Below are positions 21,257 to 32,678 of a stretch of 64,000 nt of DNA, piece after piece. This DNA is from Capronia americana. Taxonomy: Eukaryota; Ascomycota; Eurotiomycetes; Chaetothyriales; Herpotrichiellaceae. Both the position numbers and the translations under genes were made by a program. The notes below the pieces were generated by a model. The model was not told the DNA's origin and ran no database searches. It worked only from the letters and a program-made list of their open reading frames with translations. The stretch covers positions 1,240,001 to 1,304,000 of the forward strand of contig JADWQD010000012.1 of assembly GCA_016110215.1 (NCBI GenBank), read 5' to 3'. Positions within the stretch are counted from its first letter, which is position 1. Each line of letters starts with the position of its first letter.

Positions 21257-24048
21257 ATGCCGGCGAGAATGAGAATGAGGTGGACGGCGTACGCTGGGGT
21301 AAGCGCCCACGTCCTCTTGACATCGATCTCGGTGTGCTAACACCTCTGCAGGTCTCTACAGCCCTGGCCGCCGGCGTCATCCTCAAAGCTCTCGTGCAGC
21401 GACCCAACTTCTACTCGGCCGCCGTCTACCTGTCGCAGTCCTCTGCCAACCTGATGATCCTGACCAACCTATTGTTCGTCGTCGCCTGCTCCTTCCTGCT
21501 CGGCCTCCAGAAGCTGCTCTATGGGAACCTGCGCCGGATCGAGATCGAACAGCTCTACGAAAAGGCATGGTTTGCCGTGACAGAGACGTGTCTGGCGATG
21601 ACGGTGTTCCGCGGCGAAATCGGCCTCACATTCCTCGCCATGTTCTTCTCCCTGCTCACGGGCAAGGTCTGGGGCTGGATAGGTGAAGGCCGGGTTGAAG
21701 TGTTGGAGCAACAACCACCGCGGAATCCCAGACTGTTCCACACGCGTCTCGCGCTGAGCTTGGGGCTCAGCGTCGCTTTCGATCTGACGATGCTCGAGTA
21801 TGTGGTGAAGCAGGTCATGAGGATGGCCCGCCCCGATATGATGGTCATGTTTGGCTTCGAGTTCGCCGTTCTCTCAATCATGAGCATCAGCACTGCCATG
21901 AGGTACGCGATCAATCTGGTCGAGATTGGCATTGTCCGCGAGCAGAAGAGACACCGCATAGATGAGATCAAGCGCGAGCGCGTCCAGGCCGCCGTGACGG
22001 AGTTCCAGGAGAGTCAGAACGGACGAGCAGCTGTCCCACCACCATCGGATGCCGGAGAGGCGACGCCCACGGCAACACCGACTCAGCATACCCTTGAACA
22101 GGTGTCGCAGGAGGCCCTCAACCAACCGGTCGACGAAAACGAGGTTGAAGTGGAAGGTTGGGAGGACAAAGGCCGCTACATGTTCTACCTGAACTTGGCC
22201 ACCGATTTCTTCAAACTAGTCACCTATCTTGCTTTCTTCTTTATCCTTCTTGTCTTCTACGGACTACCCATCCACATCTTGCGCGATGTGTTCTTGACGA
22301 TGCGGTCGTTCTTCAAACGAATTTCGGACTTTATGAAATACCGGACCGCGACGCGGGACATGAATGCGCGATACCCAGATGCCACGGCGGAGGAAATCGG
22401 ACGGGAAGAAGTGTGTATCATATGCAGGGAGGAGATGCACCCTTACCAACCGGTCGTTGTAGAGCCGGGTCAACCGCAACCGCGACCGAATCCGGTGGTG
22501 GAGAGGATGAGGCCGAAGAAGCTGCCTTGTGGGCATGTGTTACACTTTTCTTGCCTGAGAAGTTGGCTTGAGAGGCAGCAGATATGTCCGACTTGCAGAG
22601 CAAATGTGGTCCGCACCGGCGGAGCCCAAACGGCAGATGCAGTGGCTGGAGATGGTGGAGCGGGACAAGCGAACGGCGGTCAGCATCCACCGGGAGCAAG
22701 ACCAGGGCCACGAGTCTACCAGTTTGGTCCGCTGAGGATAGGTGTCGGGGCCGCCAGAGGGAACAATATGTTTGAAGAACTCCACCAACAGCTGGGAGAC
22801 GCAGCCGGCCCTGTCGCCCGAGGACAGCCTCAAAATCCGGGCCCGAATGCACCACGACAATTTGGGGTAGGCCTCCGGTGGTCGCGGCGGCGGCCGCAGA
22901 CAGAGAACCTGACGACCCAAGAACAACTTGACGCTTTGGAGGCGCGAATCGCACAGGATCTCCAGGAGCTGTCCCACAATTCGCGGGAGTTGACTGTCTT
23001 GCGCTCAATGCAGGCTGAGTTGCAGAGATTGAGAGGACTGCGTGGGGTGGAGGGCTCGAGGCAAGCAAATCCTACAACCCAGGCCCCAGGGCCTGCGGCC
23101 GGGCTCCCTCCGCCGCGCATCGTCCAGCGCTCGACGACGGTGGTCCCGGACAACCAACAGGCCATCCTCCACGCAGGGAGTGACAGACTTCCAGCTGGGC
23201 TGACGTTACCAGAAGGCTGGACAATGATGCCTCTACAACCCGCGCATCAAGTCACACACCAGCAGCATCATGATGGGCAGGTTCGGACTTATTTACACCA
23301 GCCTCTGGTGCCATTTGCAGGGATGCCAATGACTCCACCGCGGTTTCAACAGCAGCCGTTCAACGTGATGCCACAGCCTCTATTCTCTCCTCCGGTCCAG
23401 TCTCGACCAGAACCCAACACTGCGAACAACGCCCCGGTTGGAGGAGCTGAGATCAATGGTGCGCAATCCGAAGCTACCGGCCCTCAGACTCAACAGCCGG
23501 CTGCACCTCCAGCAGGGCTACATGTGGACGAAGTAAGATTCCCGTGGTCGCCGCAATGGGGGATGCCAACCCCCGAGCAACTGCACCACCAAATCCATCA
23601 ACAGCAACACGAGCTGGCGCTAGCTAGACTGAGGAACCAGACTGGCCAGGAAGGGGCTGCGGGCACTGCAGGCGCAGGTAACATCGACCTAATTGGTGCC
23701 GCATCTGAGTTTATGCCGCTACCACCAGACGTGGAAAGGCGCCTCACATCAGAGCTGCTTCGGCGAGCAGAAGAGACACGACAACCAGAAGCAGCAGAAC
23801 CAAGTTCTACCCAAGCTTCGTCTACGCCTGCGCCTGCGCCTCCGTTGCCAGCTTGGGGGTCATCTGTTCCTGGGCCTGCGAACGGTGAATCTAGCAGCGA
23901 TGGTGCAAGCGCCGGGACTGCCGAGCCTCAGACCAACGGGCATCATGACCATGATGTAGAGGGCACGTCTCAGGTGGCGTCGTCGTCGTCGCAGCAGCCG
24001 AAGAATAGGCATCCGACCGTGGAAGATCTGGTCGAAGATCCAGATTAA
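21257..24048 (+). CDS. HRD1: HRD1/synoviolin, ER-associated degradation E3 ubiquitin ligase
   Basis: Two exons (21257..21298, 21352..24048) encode 912 residues; the 53-bp intron (GTAAGC...CTGCAG) joins MPARMRMRWTAYAG to VSTALAAGVILKAL. HRD1 is the membrane-embedded RING ligase and retrotranslocation channel that ubiquitinates misfolded ER proteins. The N-terminal half has six to eight membrane helices (LMILTNLLFVVACSFLLGL, GLTFLAMFFSLLTGKVWGW, LALSLGLSVAFDLTM, FFKLVTYLAFFFILLVFYGL). A RING-H2 finger lies at residues about 369-429: CIICREEM ... LPCGHVLHFSCLRSWLERQQ ... CPTC, with an insert of about 25 residues (PYQPVVVEPGQPQPRPNPVV) between the second cysteine and the GHVLH ligands. The long cytosolic tail is Pro/Gln-rich and ends in an acidic stretch (EDLVEDPD); one helical part (LEARIAQDLQELSHNSREL) may bind Der1/Usa1 partners. 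The start fits the family, whose first helix begins near residue 10. Confidence 0.95.
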
Positions 24049-25273
24049 CGAAAAGTCTCGTCCCGGGGATAGACAAAAGGGACCACTGTATGATGCTTTT
24101 TCAATAGTCACTGAGTAGGTAGTTATCTCCCAGCATAGCGTGGAGTAATGAGCATTACCTCTTCCTACCGTGTGTGTACGAGCAAGCATCACCGTTTCTA
24201 TCCCACTTACACAAGCACACGGTACGGAGTACAAGCATCGGCGACAAGTACGTACACAGTATGAGTAGGACTCGTGATTTGACGCGTGTGGCGAAAAAGC
24301 CGCGTCGCATAAAGTGGAGAATGGCCAAACGGACTTGCGATTCTCGCGCCGCATCGATTGATTGGCTGAGCGTATCCCTCGTCGCGACCCGCGCCTCCTG
24401 TTGCTCTTCTCGTTGTTTCATCTGCTCGGCAACCGACGAAACCGTGAGACAAGAATCAAGATCTTCGAAGGACCGAACAAGGGGCGAGGGGGCTCAAACA
24501 TGTACATGCAAATTGTCGCCCGCCTGTCGCCCTTGTCAACCCACCCACTAGTGACACTGTGCACTCTGACTTGCTGTGTCGTTGTACGAGGTATTCGACT
24601 CGGTACTCGATTGCTGCGCCCCCCCCCCTTCCGATGCACGATGCTTGCATGTTTCAGAACGCTACTCCTACGTACTTCGTCTCTTGCCTTGCTACATACT
24701 GTGTGCGCAAGTACCGAGTATGCCAGCAGACAACGCTCAACTGCAGGTTTGTCGATTACTGTGTACCAACCACTCTCTTGACAGCTGCACACATTCGCTT
24801 CAATCCACTCTCTCTTTGTTTTGTTTTGTCTTGTCTTGTCTCGGAACTCGCGTCACAACACACAAGCGTTTGCTCCATACTTGCTTGCTTCAAGTAAACT
24901 ATCGTACTTACTTATCTCAAGTCTACTGTACTGTACTCTGTATTCATGACAGTGGTTCAGTAGCTCATGTCACTCGGCAAGCTTGGTTGGGTCAATCTTG
25001 ATTGAACGACAACACAACACTCCTCTTGAATTGACGTACGAGGTACTCCGGACTGGGTGGTGCTACTCGTGCATACCTAGGTACCACACACTCTCCCTCT
25101 CCCTCCCTCTATCTCTTCGTCCTGTTTCCTCGACTTGGACGTTCAACATCACTTCTACCTCCGATTCATATACCGACCTCGATTGTGGGAGACCTCACTT
25201 CTACCTCCGAATCATATACCAGCCTCGATTGAGACAACCGACGATCAAGAACAATCCTGTCAGAGCCAGCACC
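24049..25273. other. Intergenic region with simple-sequence tracts
   Basis: This 1.2-kb spacer contains a run of ten C at about 24619-24628, TTTTG/TCTTG-type pyrimidine repeats near 24818-24842, and a 46-bp-period tandem duplication in the probable leader of the next gene (25149-25231). Many scattered GTAC words (GTACGAGGTA, GTACCGAGTA) occur. No gene is supported. Confidence 0.4.
25149..25231. repeat. Imperfect tandem duplication in the 5' leader of the RCR gene
   Basis: A 37-base segment starting TCACTTCTACCTCCGA at 25149 recurs at 25195 with about three substitutions, giving a period of 46 bp. It lies 43 bp before the start codon at 25274, so it is probably transcribed in the 5' UTR. Confidence 0.8.
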
Positions 25274-25990
25274 ATGGCCGTCTCGGCAATCGTCAAGAGG
25301 CAAGACCTAACCGGCGACGACAATACCCGTACCGTCGTGTGCGATGATTTTGGCTGTCAAGATTATTCTCCTGTGAGTTCTCCATACACTGTACATACTT
25401 TGCGGGATTCACACCCCCCACTCCGGCCTCTTCCTAACATATGTACTCTCTACAGACCGCCTACGCCGTCAAGTGGGCCATCATCGCCGCCATCTTCCTC
25501 ATCTTCTCTCTCTATTTCGTCGGTGGATATCTGCATGCTCAGCGGAGGATGAAGCGGGGGTTGCCTCCACTGGCATATCATAGGGTACGTACGGGATATG
25601 CAATTCTCGAGATCTTCCCACGGCCGGGAAACGCCGTTCAAGTGTGCTAATCTACGATATGACCTTCAGTGGCTCGTCACACGCCGTCAAAAGGCCGCCT
25701 TCGTCCACCAACACCCCCAGCACGCCGGCCAGTTTTCCTTCTACCGAGCGCAGCAAGCCCACGCAGGCCCTGGCGGATACGGACACGGATCCGTTCACGG
25801 CCAGGCATACCAGATGGGCGGGATGTACGGGGCGCCCCCTGCGTACAGCGAGCCAGAATACGTGCCCCCGTACACTGGACCGAACAAAGTCGACCCCGAC
25901 CAACGATACACCCCGCCCAGTGGACCACCTCCCGCCGCGACTGCTACGACGGCTCCAGCCGCGCCGGAGCCGGCTCGAGTGGCTCCGTGA
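25274..25990 (+). CDS. RCR-domain membrane protein (Congo red resistance family)
   Basis: Three exons (25274..25372, 25456..25584, 25670..25990) encode 182 residues; introns are 83 and 85 bp with GTGAGT and GTACGT donors. The layout matches the fungal RCR family (yeast Rcr1/Rcr2), ER/endosomal single-pass proteins that influence chitin deposition and plasma-membrane transporter sorting. A short N-terminal extracytosolic part contains Cys residues (VVCDDFGCQDYSP). One membrane helix, KWAIIAAIFLIFSLYFVGGY, spans about residues 39-58, directly followed by the typical basic and aromatic segment LHAQRRMKRGLPPLAYHRWL. The C-terminal cytosolic tail is Pro/Tyr/Gln-rich with PPAYSEPEYVPPY, a PPxY-like motif that could recruit a Rsp5-type ubiquitin ligase. 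The start is the first ATG of the frame (CACC-ATG). Confidence 0.85.
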
Positions 25991-26680
25991 GCGAGGATTG
26001 CATTGTCGAGGAGACGCGACGACGATTTGCTATGAAAAAAACGGCCACGGCACGCATCGCATCACATAACATCGCACCACATCGCACGGCGTCTGAAACC
26101 GCGTCATGAAGAACGGCTACATGCAGAAATAGAAGACAATCATAGCCGTTCATCCTTACGGGGACCGGTCACATTGTGGTTTTCCCTTACCGGCGTAGCG
26201 TGCGTAGTCTGGGGACGAACGAGCGGGATGGGGACAGACCCTCGCATTATGATTACCGGACAGACTTACGAGTAGCAGGGCCATGGTTACAGCTCAGTAT
26301 GTCCGTGGGGAGAGACGAGAGAAGACAATAGAGGGAGTGGATGAACGAGACTTGGCTCCCGCGCAAAAACGCACGTCGCAATACGAGGGGATATCCGTTC
26401 GAGGCCTTGGAGGACTACTCGCAAGAGAGACAAAATTTGGAAGGTGGTCGTACTAAATGCATCGATATGACAAGGCATGGGGTGTGACTGCGGCACAGAG
26501 CCAGGTAGTATGGTGGACGCCTAACACATAGTGCCAAAACACAATAGAATGCACCGAGTGCTGTCCGCATCTAAGTCTCAGTTCGCATGCTTGCTAAAGA
26601 TCACAATTCTTGCTTTCTCTAGATGCCTGCTAAAGATCGCAGTTCTTGCTTTCTCTAGATCGTCAAACTTAAAAAAAAAG
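25991..26680. other. Intergenic region, convergent 3' ends
   Basis: The 690 bases between the plus-strand RCR gene and the 3' end of the minus-strand gene hold no supported gene. A run of CATCGCA words is seen near 26055-26085, and a 36-bp tandem duplication lies at 26587-26658. Confidence 0.4.
26587..26658. repeat. 36-bp tandem duplication
   Basis: Two adjacent 36-base copies, 26587-26622 and 26623-26658, begin ATGC and end TTGCTTTCTCTAG and differ at about three positions. They lie just beyond the stop codon of the minus-strand gene, so they are probably in its 3' UTR or just after it. Confidence 0.85.
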
Positions 26681-27676
26681 TCACTCTACGTCCATAGCGT
26701 CCGAATCCGAATCTGAATCCGAATCCGAATCCATCGCCGCCTCTTCGTCTCCCCTGCCTTGGAAAGAGTGATCGACCATCCCGTCGTCCCAATGTTGCTG
26801 TAACGCTCTGGTTTCCGCTTCTCGCGCGAGCCTCTCCCTCTCACGTTGCTGCTCCACTGCCTTCTCCCGTGCCCGCCTTCTGGCATCGATGATCGTCTTC
26901 CTTACAACGTCCTCCTCCTCCGGCACGGAGATACTGCTCGGGTCTTTGTATAGGACCAGCGCGGTGTTGGGGTTCTCGGCCGGCGGCCGTCCCAGCTCTA
27001 GCTCCATTCGCAGTGGGTCGTGCCGGTCGTGGTTCTGCCCTTGCTGTAATAAATGATGGGGGAGGCCGGAGACCTTCTTGTCGACGTCGGGGAGGAAGAG
27101 GGTGGTGTTATGCGCCGCTTCTTCTGCTTCGATCTGTGCGATTTCAGAGGACAGGTCGTGGATTATTATCCTGTGGGGGGTTTCATCGATGGTCATGAAG
27201 TCCGTGTCCGGGAGCGCAGGTGGCTTGAAGGCCGCCCCGTTCGCTGGGATGGGGGTGGAATGAGGTGCAGGCGGTGGGACATTGAAGTCATGCGTGTCGA
27301 TGTCTGGGTCGAGGGCGATGGGCTCGGGTTGCGACTCTGCCGGTGGCGCGGCTGCAAGGGCAGGTCGAGCGTCTGTGTTGGCGATATGAGGGCGGAATGA
27401 GATTGTTGGGGAATTCGGCTCCGCGCGGCGCAGACTGTACGGCGATGAAGGTACCGCTGGAGCTGGGTAGTGATGCTGCGGCGTGTATCCCTGCGTAGGT
27501 TGGTTCACATTGTTCTGGTTGAGGCGGAGTTTCTTGAAGTGCGAGGAGATGTGTGATTGGGATTCAAGGTCCTCTTCTGCCTTTCGCTTAGGGTGGGAGA
27601 GGATGTTGCTGCGATGCTGGTTTGAGAGGGAGGGGTACCACTCCGGAGCTGCTGTGTAAGGGGCGTATTGAGCCAT
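26681..27676 (-). CDS. Conserved fungal, probably nuclear protein of unknown function
   Basis: This intronless gene encodes 331 residues. I do not recognise a named domain. The N-terminus reads MAQYAPYTAAPEWYPSL and continues with SNILSHPKRKAEEDLES, which contains a likely nuclear localisation signal, then FKKLRLNQNN. The middle is Pro/Ala-rich and disordered. A more ordered block at about residues 165-235 includes FMTIDETPHRIIIHDLSSEI and LPHHLLQ. Near the C-terminus there is an Arg/Glu-rich helix (ARRRAREKAVEQQRERERLA), and the protein ends in an acidic Ser-Asp run (AMDSDSDSDSDSDAMDVE) encoded by a GAATCC/GAATCT repeat. The gene is divergent from ALA1, with 421 bp between start codons. The NLS and acidic tail suggest a nuclear role, but this is inference only. 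Confidence 0.7.
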   Translation of the reverse strand: MAQYAPYTAAPEWYPSLSNQHRSNILSHPKRKAEEDLESQSHISSHFKKLRLNQNNVNQPTQGYTPQHHYPAPAVPSSPYSLRRAEPNSPTISFRPHIANTDARPALAAAPPAESQPEPIALDPDIDTHDFNVPPPAPHSTPIPANGAAFKPPALPDTDFMTIDETPHRIIIHDLSSEIAQIEAEEAAHNTTLFLPDVDKKVSGLPHHLLQQGQNHDRHDPLRMELELGRPPAENPNTALVLYKDPSSISVPEEEDVVRKTIIDARRRAREKAVEQQRERERLAREAETRALQQHWDDGMVDHSFQGRGDEEAAMDSDSDSDSDSDAMDVE

Positions 27677-28097
27677 TATACGGTGTTATGTCGTCGACAA
27701 GTCGAAATCTACGGTGGTGGTGGTGGTGGTGGTGGAGGAGCGACGGTGCGGTATTTAACAGTAATGCAAGGCTGACGACGAGCGGGAGAATGAAGGGCAC
27801 TGCCAGTGAGCGTGGTGGGCGCGGGTCGGGAAGGCTACCTCCTTCAGTTCGGCTGCAAATCAGTTTCAGTCTGACCTTTCTTTCACCTATCGTTTTCTCT
27901 TCTTTGGCGTCACGGACACAGGTTGCTTCGGTGTCGGGATTGTCAACTTGACATTGTGTTGGATGTCGCTTGACGGTTTGCGAGATTATAAGTCTAAAGT
28001 TCATCTGACCTCACCAACAGAACAAGTGTCGGATGCTTGGAAGGTGCTCGAAACGACAAACAGTTGAAAGGGGAAAGGTGAAGTGAATGTGAATTGC
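27677..28097. other. Divergent promoter between the nuclear unknown and ALA1
   Basis: The 421 bases hold the promoters of two divergent genes. A GGT trinucleotide tract occupies 27713-27733. No coding sequence is supported here. Confidence 0.45.
27713..27733. repeat. GGT trinucleotide microsatellite (7 units)
   Basis: Seven GGT units in a row, with near-matching codons continuing on both sides. On the minus strand this is a CCACCA tract about 40 bp before the start codon at 27676, so probably in that gene's 5' leader. Confidence 0.8.
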
Positions 28098-31000
28098 ATG
28101 CGGAGAACAGGGCAGCACGTCGGGAGAGCCTTCTCTGCGGCCTGCCAATCGGCCACGGCTCTCACTAGCCGCGCCCCTCGATTCTCAAAAATTGCGGACT
28201 TGACTCACATTTTCAATACAAGGTGGCCCAGAAGACTTTGTGGACTGTCGCATTTCCATCGAGTCGGCGGAAGGTCAAATTACACCCCGTCAAAGGAGCG
28301 ACTGTCTTCAGCAAAGTCCAGAAATCGAATACTCGTCGGAGCCCCTCCAACCGCTCTGCGCTCGTCAATTGTGCATCGGCACACGACCTCGACCATGGCG
28401 TCTCCGACGCCTGATAGCACTCAACCATGGACCGCTCTGAAAGTTCGAGAGACATTTCTCAAATACTTTGAAGAGCGGGGGCACACATTTGGTGAGTCCG
28501 GCCTCCCTCAGCGCTTTGCCGGCCGGGAATACTGACTTGCAAACCAGTCAAATCCTCCCCTGTCGTCCCCCTCTCCGATCCTACCCTCCTGTTCACCAAT
28601 GCGGGCATGAACCAGTTCAAACCTATTTTCCTCGGCACGGTCGATCCCACTAGCAAAGAGGGCCAGTACAAACGCGTCGTCAATTCTCAAAAGTGCATAC
28701 GTGCGGGCGGAAAGCACAACGATCTGGATGATGTTGGCAAGGACAGCTATCACCATACCTTTTTCGAGATGTTGGGGAACTGGTCATTCGGCGATTACTT
28801 CAAGCAGGAAGCCATCACCTTCTCTTGGGAGTTGCTGACGAAAGTCTTCGGGCTCGAGCCGGATAGGTTGTACGTCACCTACTTCGAAGGCAACGAGGCG
28901 GGCGGGTTGGAGCCGGATCTCGAGGCCAAGGAGATATGGAAGAGTGTCGGGGTGGCGGAGGATCATATCTTGCCAGGAAACATGAAGGATAATTTTTGGG
29001 AGATGGGAGACCAAGGACCGTGCGGGCCTTGCTCAGAGATACACTTCGATCGCCTCGGCGGACGGAACGCTGCGCACCTAGTCAACCAGGATGATCCAAA
29101 TGTGCTGGAGATCTGGAACAACGTGTTCATTCAATACAACAGAGAACCCGACCGAAGCTTACGGCCGCTGCCAAACAAGCATGTCGATACTGGTATGGGT
29201 TTCGAACGGCTGGTCAGTGTCTTGCAGAACAAGCTGTCGAATTACGACACAGACGTCTTCACGCCTCTCTTTGCGCGTATCCAAGAAGTTACCGGCGCCA
29301 GACCTTATTCGGGAAAGTTTGGTGAGGAGGACACCGATGGTGTCGACACTGCGTACAGAGTGGTGGCGGACCACGTGCGGACATTGACGTTTGCCATCAG
29401 CGACGGTGGAATCCCGAACAACGAAGGACGAGGCTACGTCGTTCGAAGGGTGCTGAGACGCGGTGCCCGATATGCCCGAAAGTACTTCAATGTGGAGATC
29501 GGCAGCTTCTTCTCGAAGATTGTGCCGACGCTCGTCGAGCAGATGGGTGGAATGTTCAAGGAGATCGTTGCGAAGGAGGAAGAAGTAAAGGAGATCCTCA
29601 ACGAAGAGGAGGAGTCATTCGCGAAGACCTTAGATCGTGGTGAGAAGCAATTTGAGGTCTATGCTCAAAAGAGTCAGGTGCAGGGACAGAAGAGTCTGCA
29701 CGGCGCTGATGTGTGGCGGCTGTACGACACTTTTGGCTTCCCTGTTGATCTGACACGGCTCATGGCCGAAGAAAGAGGTCTCTCGATTGACGACAACGAG
29801 TTTGAAGCCGCGAGACTGGCCGCCAGAGACGCCAGTAAGGGCCTGAAGAAGGCGGCTAGCGATTTGCTCAAGCTGGACGTCCACGATCTTGGAGAATTAG
29901 AGAAAATGCCCGGTGTGACAAAGACGGACGACAGTGCCAAATACGGCAGGCAAAACATCACCGGCACGATTCAGGCCGTATACCATGCTAAGAAATTCCA
30001 TCCCGGCACGAAGAACATCCCAGAAGGTGATCAGATAGGCCTGATCCTCGATCGGACGTGCTTTTATGCTGAGCAAGGTGGTCAAGAATACGATACCGGC
30101 CGTATTGTCATTGATGGACAGGCTGAGCTTGATGTGGAGAACGTCCAACTATATGCTGGCTACGTATTACACACCGGTTATATGAAGTATGGCCACTTCT
30201 CACTCGGCGACAAGGTAATCTGCGAGTACGATGAATTGCGGAGGTGGCCGATACGGAACAACCATACTGGCACTCACATCCTAAACTTCGCTCTACGGGA
30301 AGTCCTGGGCGCCGGGGTCGAACAGCGAGGCTCGCTGGTGGCTCAAGAGAAGCTGAGATTTGACTTTAGCCACAAATCGGGCGTCTCGGACGAGGACCTG
30401 TTGACGATTGAGAATATCTCAACTGAATATATCAGACAAAACTGTCAGGTCTTTGCGAAGGATGTGCCCTTGGTTATTGCCAGGGAAATCGCTGGTGTGC
30501 GAGCTGTATTCGGCGAGACATATCCCGACCCCGTCCGCGTCGTGTCGGTGGGTGTCGATGTCGATGATATCCTCAAAAACGTTCAGGACAAGGGCTGGGA
30601 GAAGGTCAGCATCGAGTTCTGTGGTGGAACTCATGTGAGGAGTACCGGCGATATCAAAGACCTTGTTATTCTGGAAGAAAATGGCATTGCCAAAGGCATC
30701 CGAAGGATCATCGCAGTCACTGGCGAAGATGCGCATGAAGTGCAGCGTGTGGCTGAGGAGTTCGCTGGCAAGCTCGAGAAGCTTGAGAAGATGCCGTTTG
30801 GATCGCCGAAGGAGCAAGAAGCAAAAAACATCCAGCTTGAACTCAACAACCTCTCAATATCCGCGGTGCGGAAGTCACAGTTCCGAGACCGGGTTTCGAA
30901 GATCAGCAAGGAAATCCTCGAGCAAACGAAGAAACTGCAAAAGGAGCAGACGCAAAGGGCCATCGACACGATAACAGAGTACTTTCAGGCGAATCGCAAT

Positions 31001-31396
31001 GCTCAAGGCGCGGTGTTGAGATTGCCAGTTGGTGGCAGCGCTAAGCTCGTGCCCGATGTTATCAAGCACGTCCAAACCAAACTGAAAGATAAGAGTGTAT
31101 ACATTGTTGTCGCGGACGAGAAAGATCCCGAAGGCAAGGTTTATCACGGTTGCTTCGTCGGTCAGGTAAGCTTGGTGACCACAACTGGCCGCATTTGAGG
31201 ATTTTGCTGACCCGTTTTCCAGAATGGCACCAACGCCGGCTTGAAATCCCCGGAGTGGTCATCGACCGTTTCGAAGTTGGTCGGCGGCAAAGCTGGCGGA
31301 AAGGCGCCTGTCGCCATCGGAGCAGGTACGGATCAGTCCAAGGTGGACGAGGCTTTGAAGGCTGCCACAGAGTATCTCGAGAAGTTCAAGCTATGA
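28098..31396 (+). CDS. ALA1: Alanyl-tRNA synthetase, probable dual cytosolic/mitochondrial enzyme
   Basis: Three exons (28098..28492, 28549..31165, 31223..31396; introns 56 and 57 bp) encode up to 1061 residues. The enzyme charges tRNA-Ala. The class II core is clear: LFTNAGMNQFKPIFLG, KCIRAGGKHNDLDDVG, HHTFFEMLGNWSFGDYFK, GPCGPCSEIHFDR, HVDTGMGFERLVSVLQ. The editing domain has both zinc-ligand motifs, HTGTHIL (H704/H708 in the long form) and CGGTHV (Cys823, His827), and the C-Ala domain follows. An in-frame ATG at 28395 (MASPTPDSTQ) gives a 962-residue protein, the usual cytosolic length. The 99 residues before it are rich in Arg, Ser and Thr with few acidic residues (MRRTGQHVGRAFSAACQSA), like a mitochondrial presequence. 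One gene probably supplies both compartments by alternative starts, as known for yeast ALA1. Confidence 0.97.
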
Positions 31397-32086
31397 TCGC
31401 ACGAAGCTGGAGGTTGGAATTTACTGGCGAAAGAGACCATGCAGGTCCGTTTGGGGAAGAGCACGCAGGTGGCCATCGTTCGTCGCAATGTTGCTGGCAC
31501 GCAACCGTTTCACTATTGTCGGACAGCGTGCCTCGTCGCCGCCTGGGATTTTCGCGAACCTGAGACAATCACGAGGAGTTGGAGATATTGAGTCAGGAGC
31601 AAGGAGCAGGGACAAGCGTTATGACGCGGGTGTTTATTCCGCTGGCCACTCAGAGGCGCCTGCTTCTGCCGTTCTCGGAAATATGACGACGGAAGACCAA
31701 ATGACGTGGATGATCATGGTGAGTTGTAGATGAAACGGCAGTGTACTCGTACTTGCCACTAGACTTCAGAGAAATACCACTTCGAACTCCATACTTGAGG
31801 GCTGGTCAACCCGAGACCAAATTTGGTTTCGCAGCTATCGCAACGTCTGCCATCGCGCCTTGCTAGAAGAACCACTCGACTCACAATTCCGTCCGCGACT
31901 TCATCTCCAGCTCTTCTACGAGCAAGGGCACTTTCTACACACGTTTGACATCTATTCACCTTGTTCCCAAGTATTCCGCTGGTCTCTTCGAGCCCTGCTT
32001 AACCCGCTCTTAAGGTCTCAACCCCGAAGTCCGAGCAAATCCAAACCCGACGCAGTTCCTTTAAAGCGTCACCAACAACGAACAAC
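31397..32086. other. Intergenic region
   Basis: This 690-base spacer would hold the ALA1 3' UTR and the promoter of the GFA-domain gene. Only short frames without support are present. Confidence 0.45.
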
Positions 32087-32678
32087 ATGACCCAGACAAT
32101 CCCAGGCGGCTGCTACTGCGGCAAGATCCGCTATGAGATCACCCTCGACAAGCCTGATGAGCAAGCTCGCACGTCCATTTGCCACTGCGGCAACTGTAAG
32201 AAATTCACCGGCGGCGAGAACGGCATCACGAGCAAGATTCCAAAATCGAGCTTCAAGGTCACCAATGGAAAGGATTTTATCACCGTCCATGAGGCGGATA
32301 ACGGGACTGGGACGATATTGCATCGCGAGTTCTGTAAAGAATGTGGAGGTCCGATCTTGGAGTACGGGGTGCGTTAGCGTGGTTTTTGCATTTTTGCACT
32401 TCCTCCGATTCACTTGATCCGCCGGGCGTCCGGTGATGCTGACCAGCTCTTCTCTGGGATTTCAGGCAAATGCCGGCGACTTTGTCTACATCTTCTATGG
32501 CTCGCTCGACCATCCGACAACCCTCCCCCCAAAGGGAGAGTTCTTCACCAGCAAGCGGGACCCATGGATGCCAGAGGTTCCAGGTAGGTTTCCAGTCGCG
32601 ACTTCTTTCAGGAGTCTATGTAGAAGCTAAGAGTATCGATATATAGGTTTGTTCCAGAAGAAGAAGATTAAGGAATGA
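32087..32678 (+). CDS. GFA/CENP-V domain zinc protein
   Basis: Three exons (32087..32368, 32466..32583, 32647..32678) encode 143 residues; introns are 97 and 63 bp. The protein belongs to the GFA family (glutathione-dependent formaldehyde-activating enzyme/centromere protein V fold). The zinc-binding cysteines are in the expected order: GGCYCGKIRYE, then SICHCGNCKKFTGG, then FCKECGGPILEYG. After the second exon junction the end is MPEVPGLFQKKKIKE. Family members are single small domains binding two zinc ions; some are glutathione-adduct-handling enzymes, but most fungal copies have no known substrate, so formaldehyde metabolism is not claimed. Splice sites GTGCGT...TTTCAG and GTAGGT...TATAG fit. 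It sits between ALA1 and the metabolic cluster, pointing the same way as ALA1. Confidence 0.9.

Noticed and set aside
22418..23068. A 216-codon minus frame within HRD1
   Set aside because: It is a shadow opposite the RING and Pro/Gln-rich coding sequence of HRD1.
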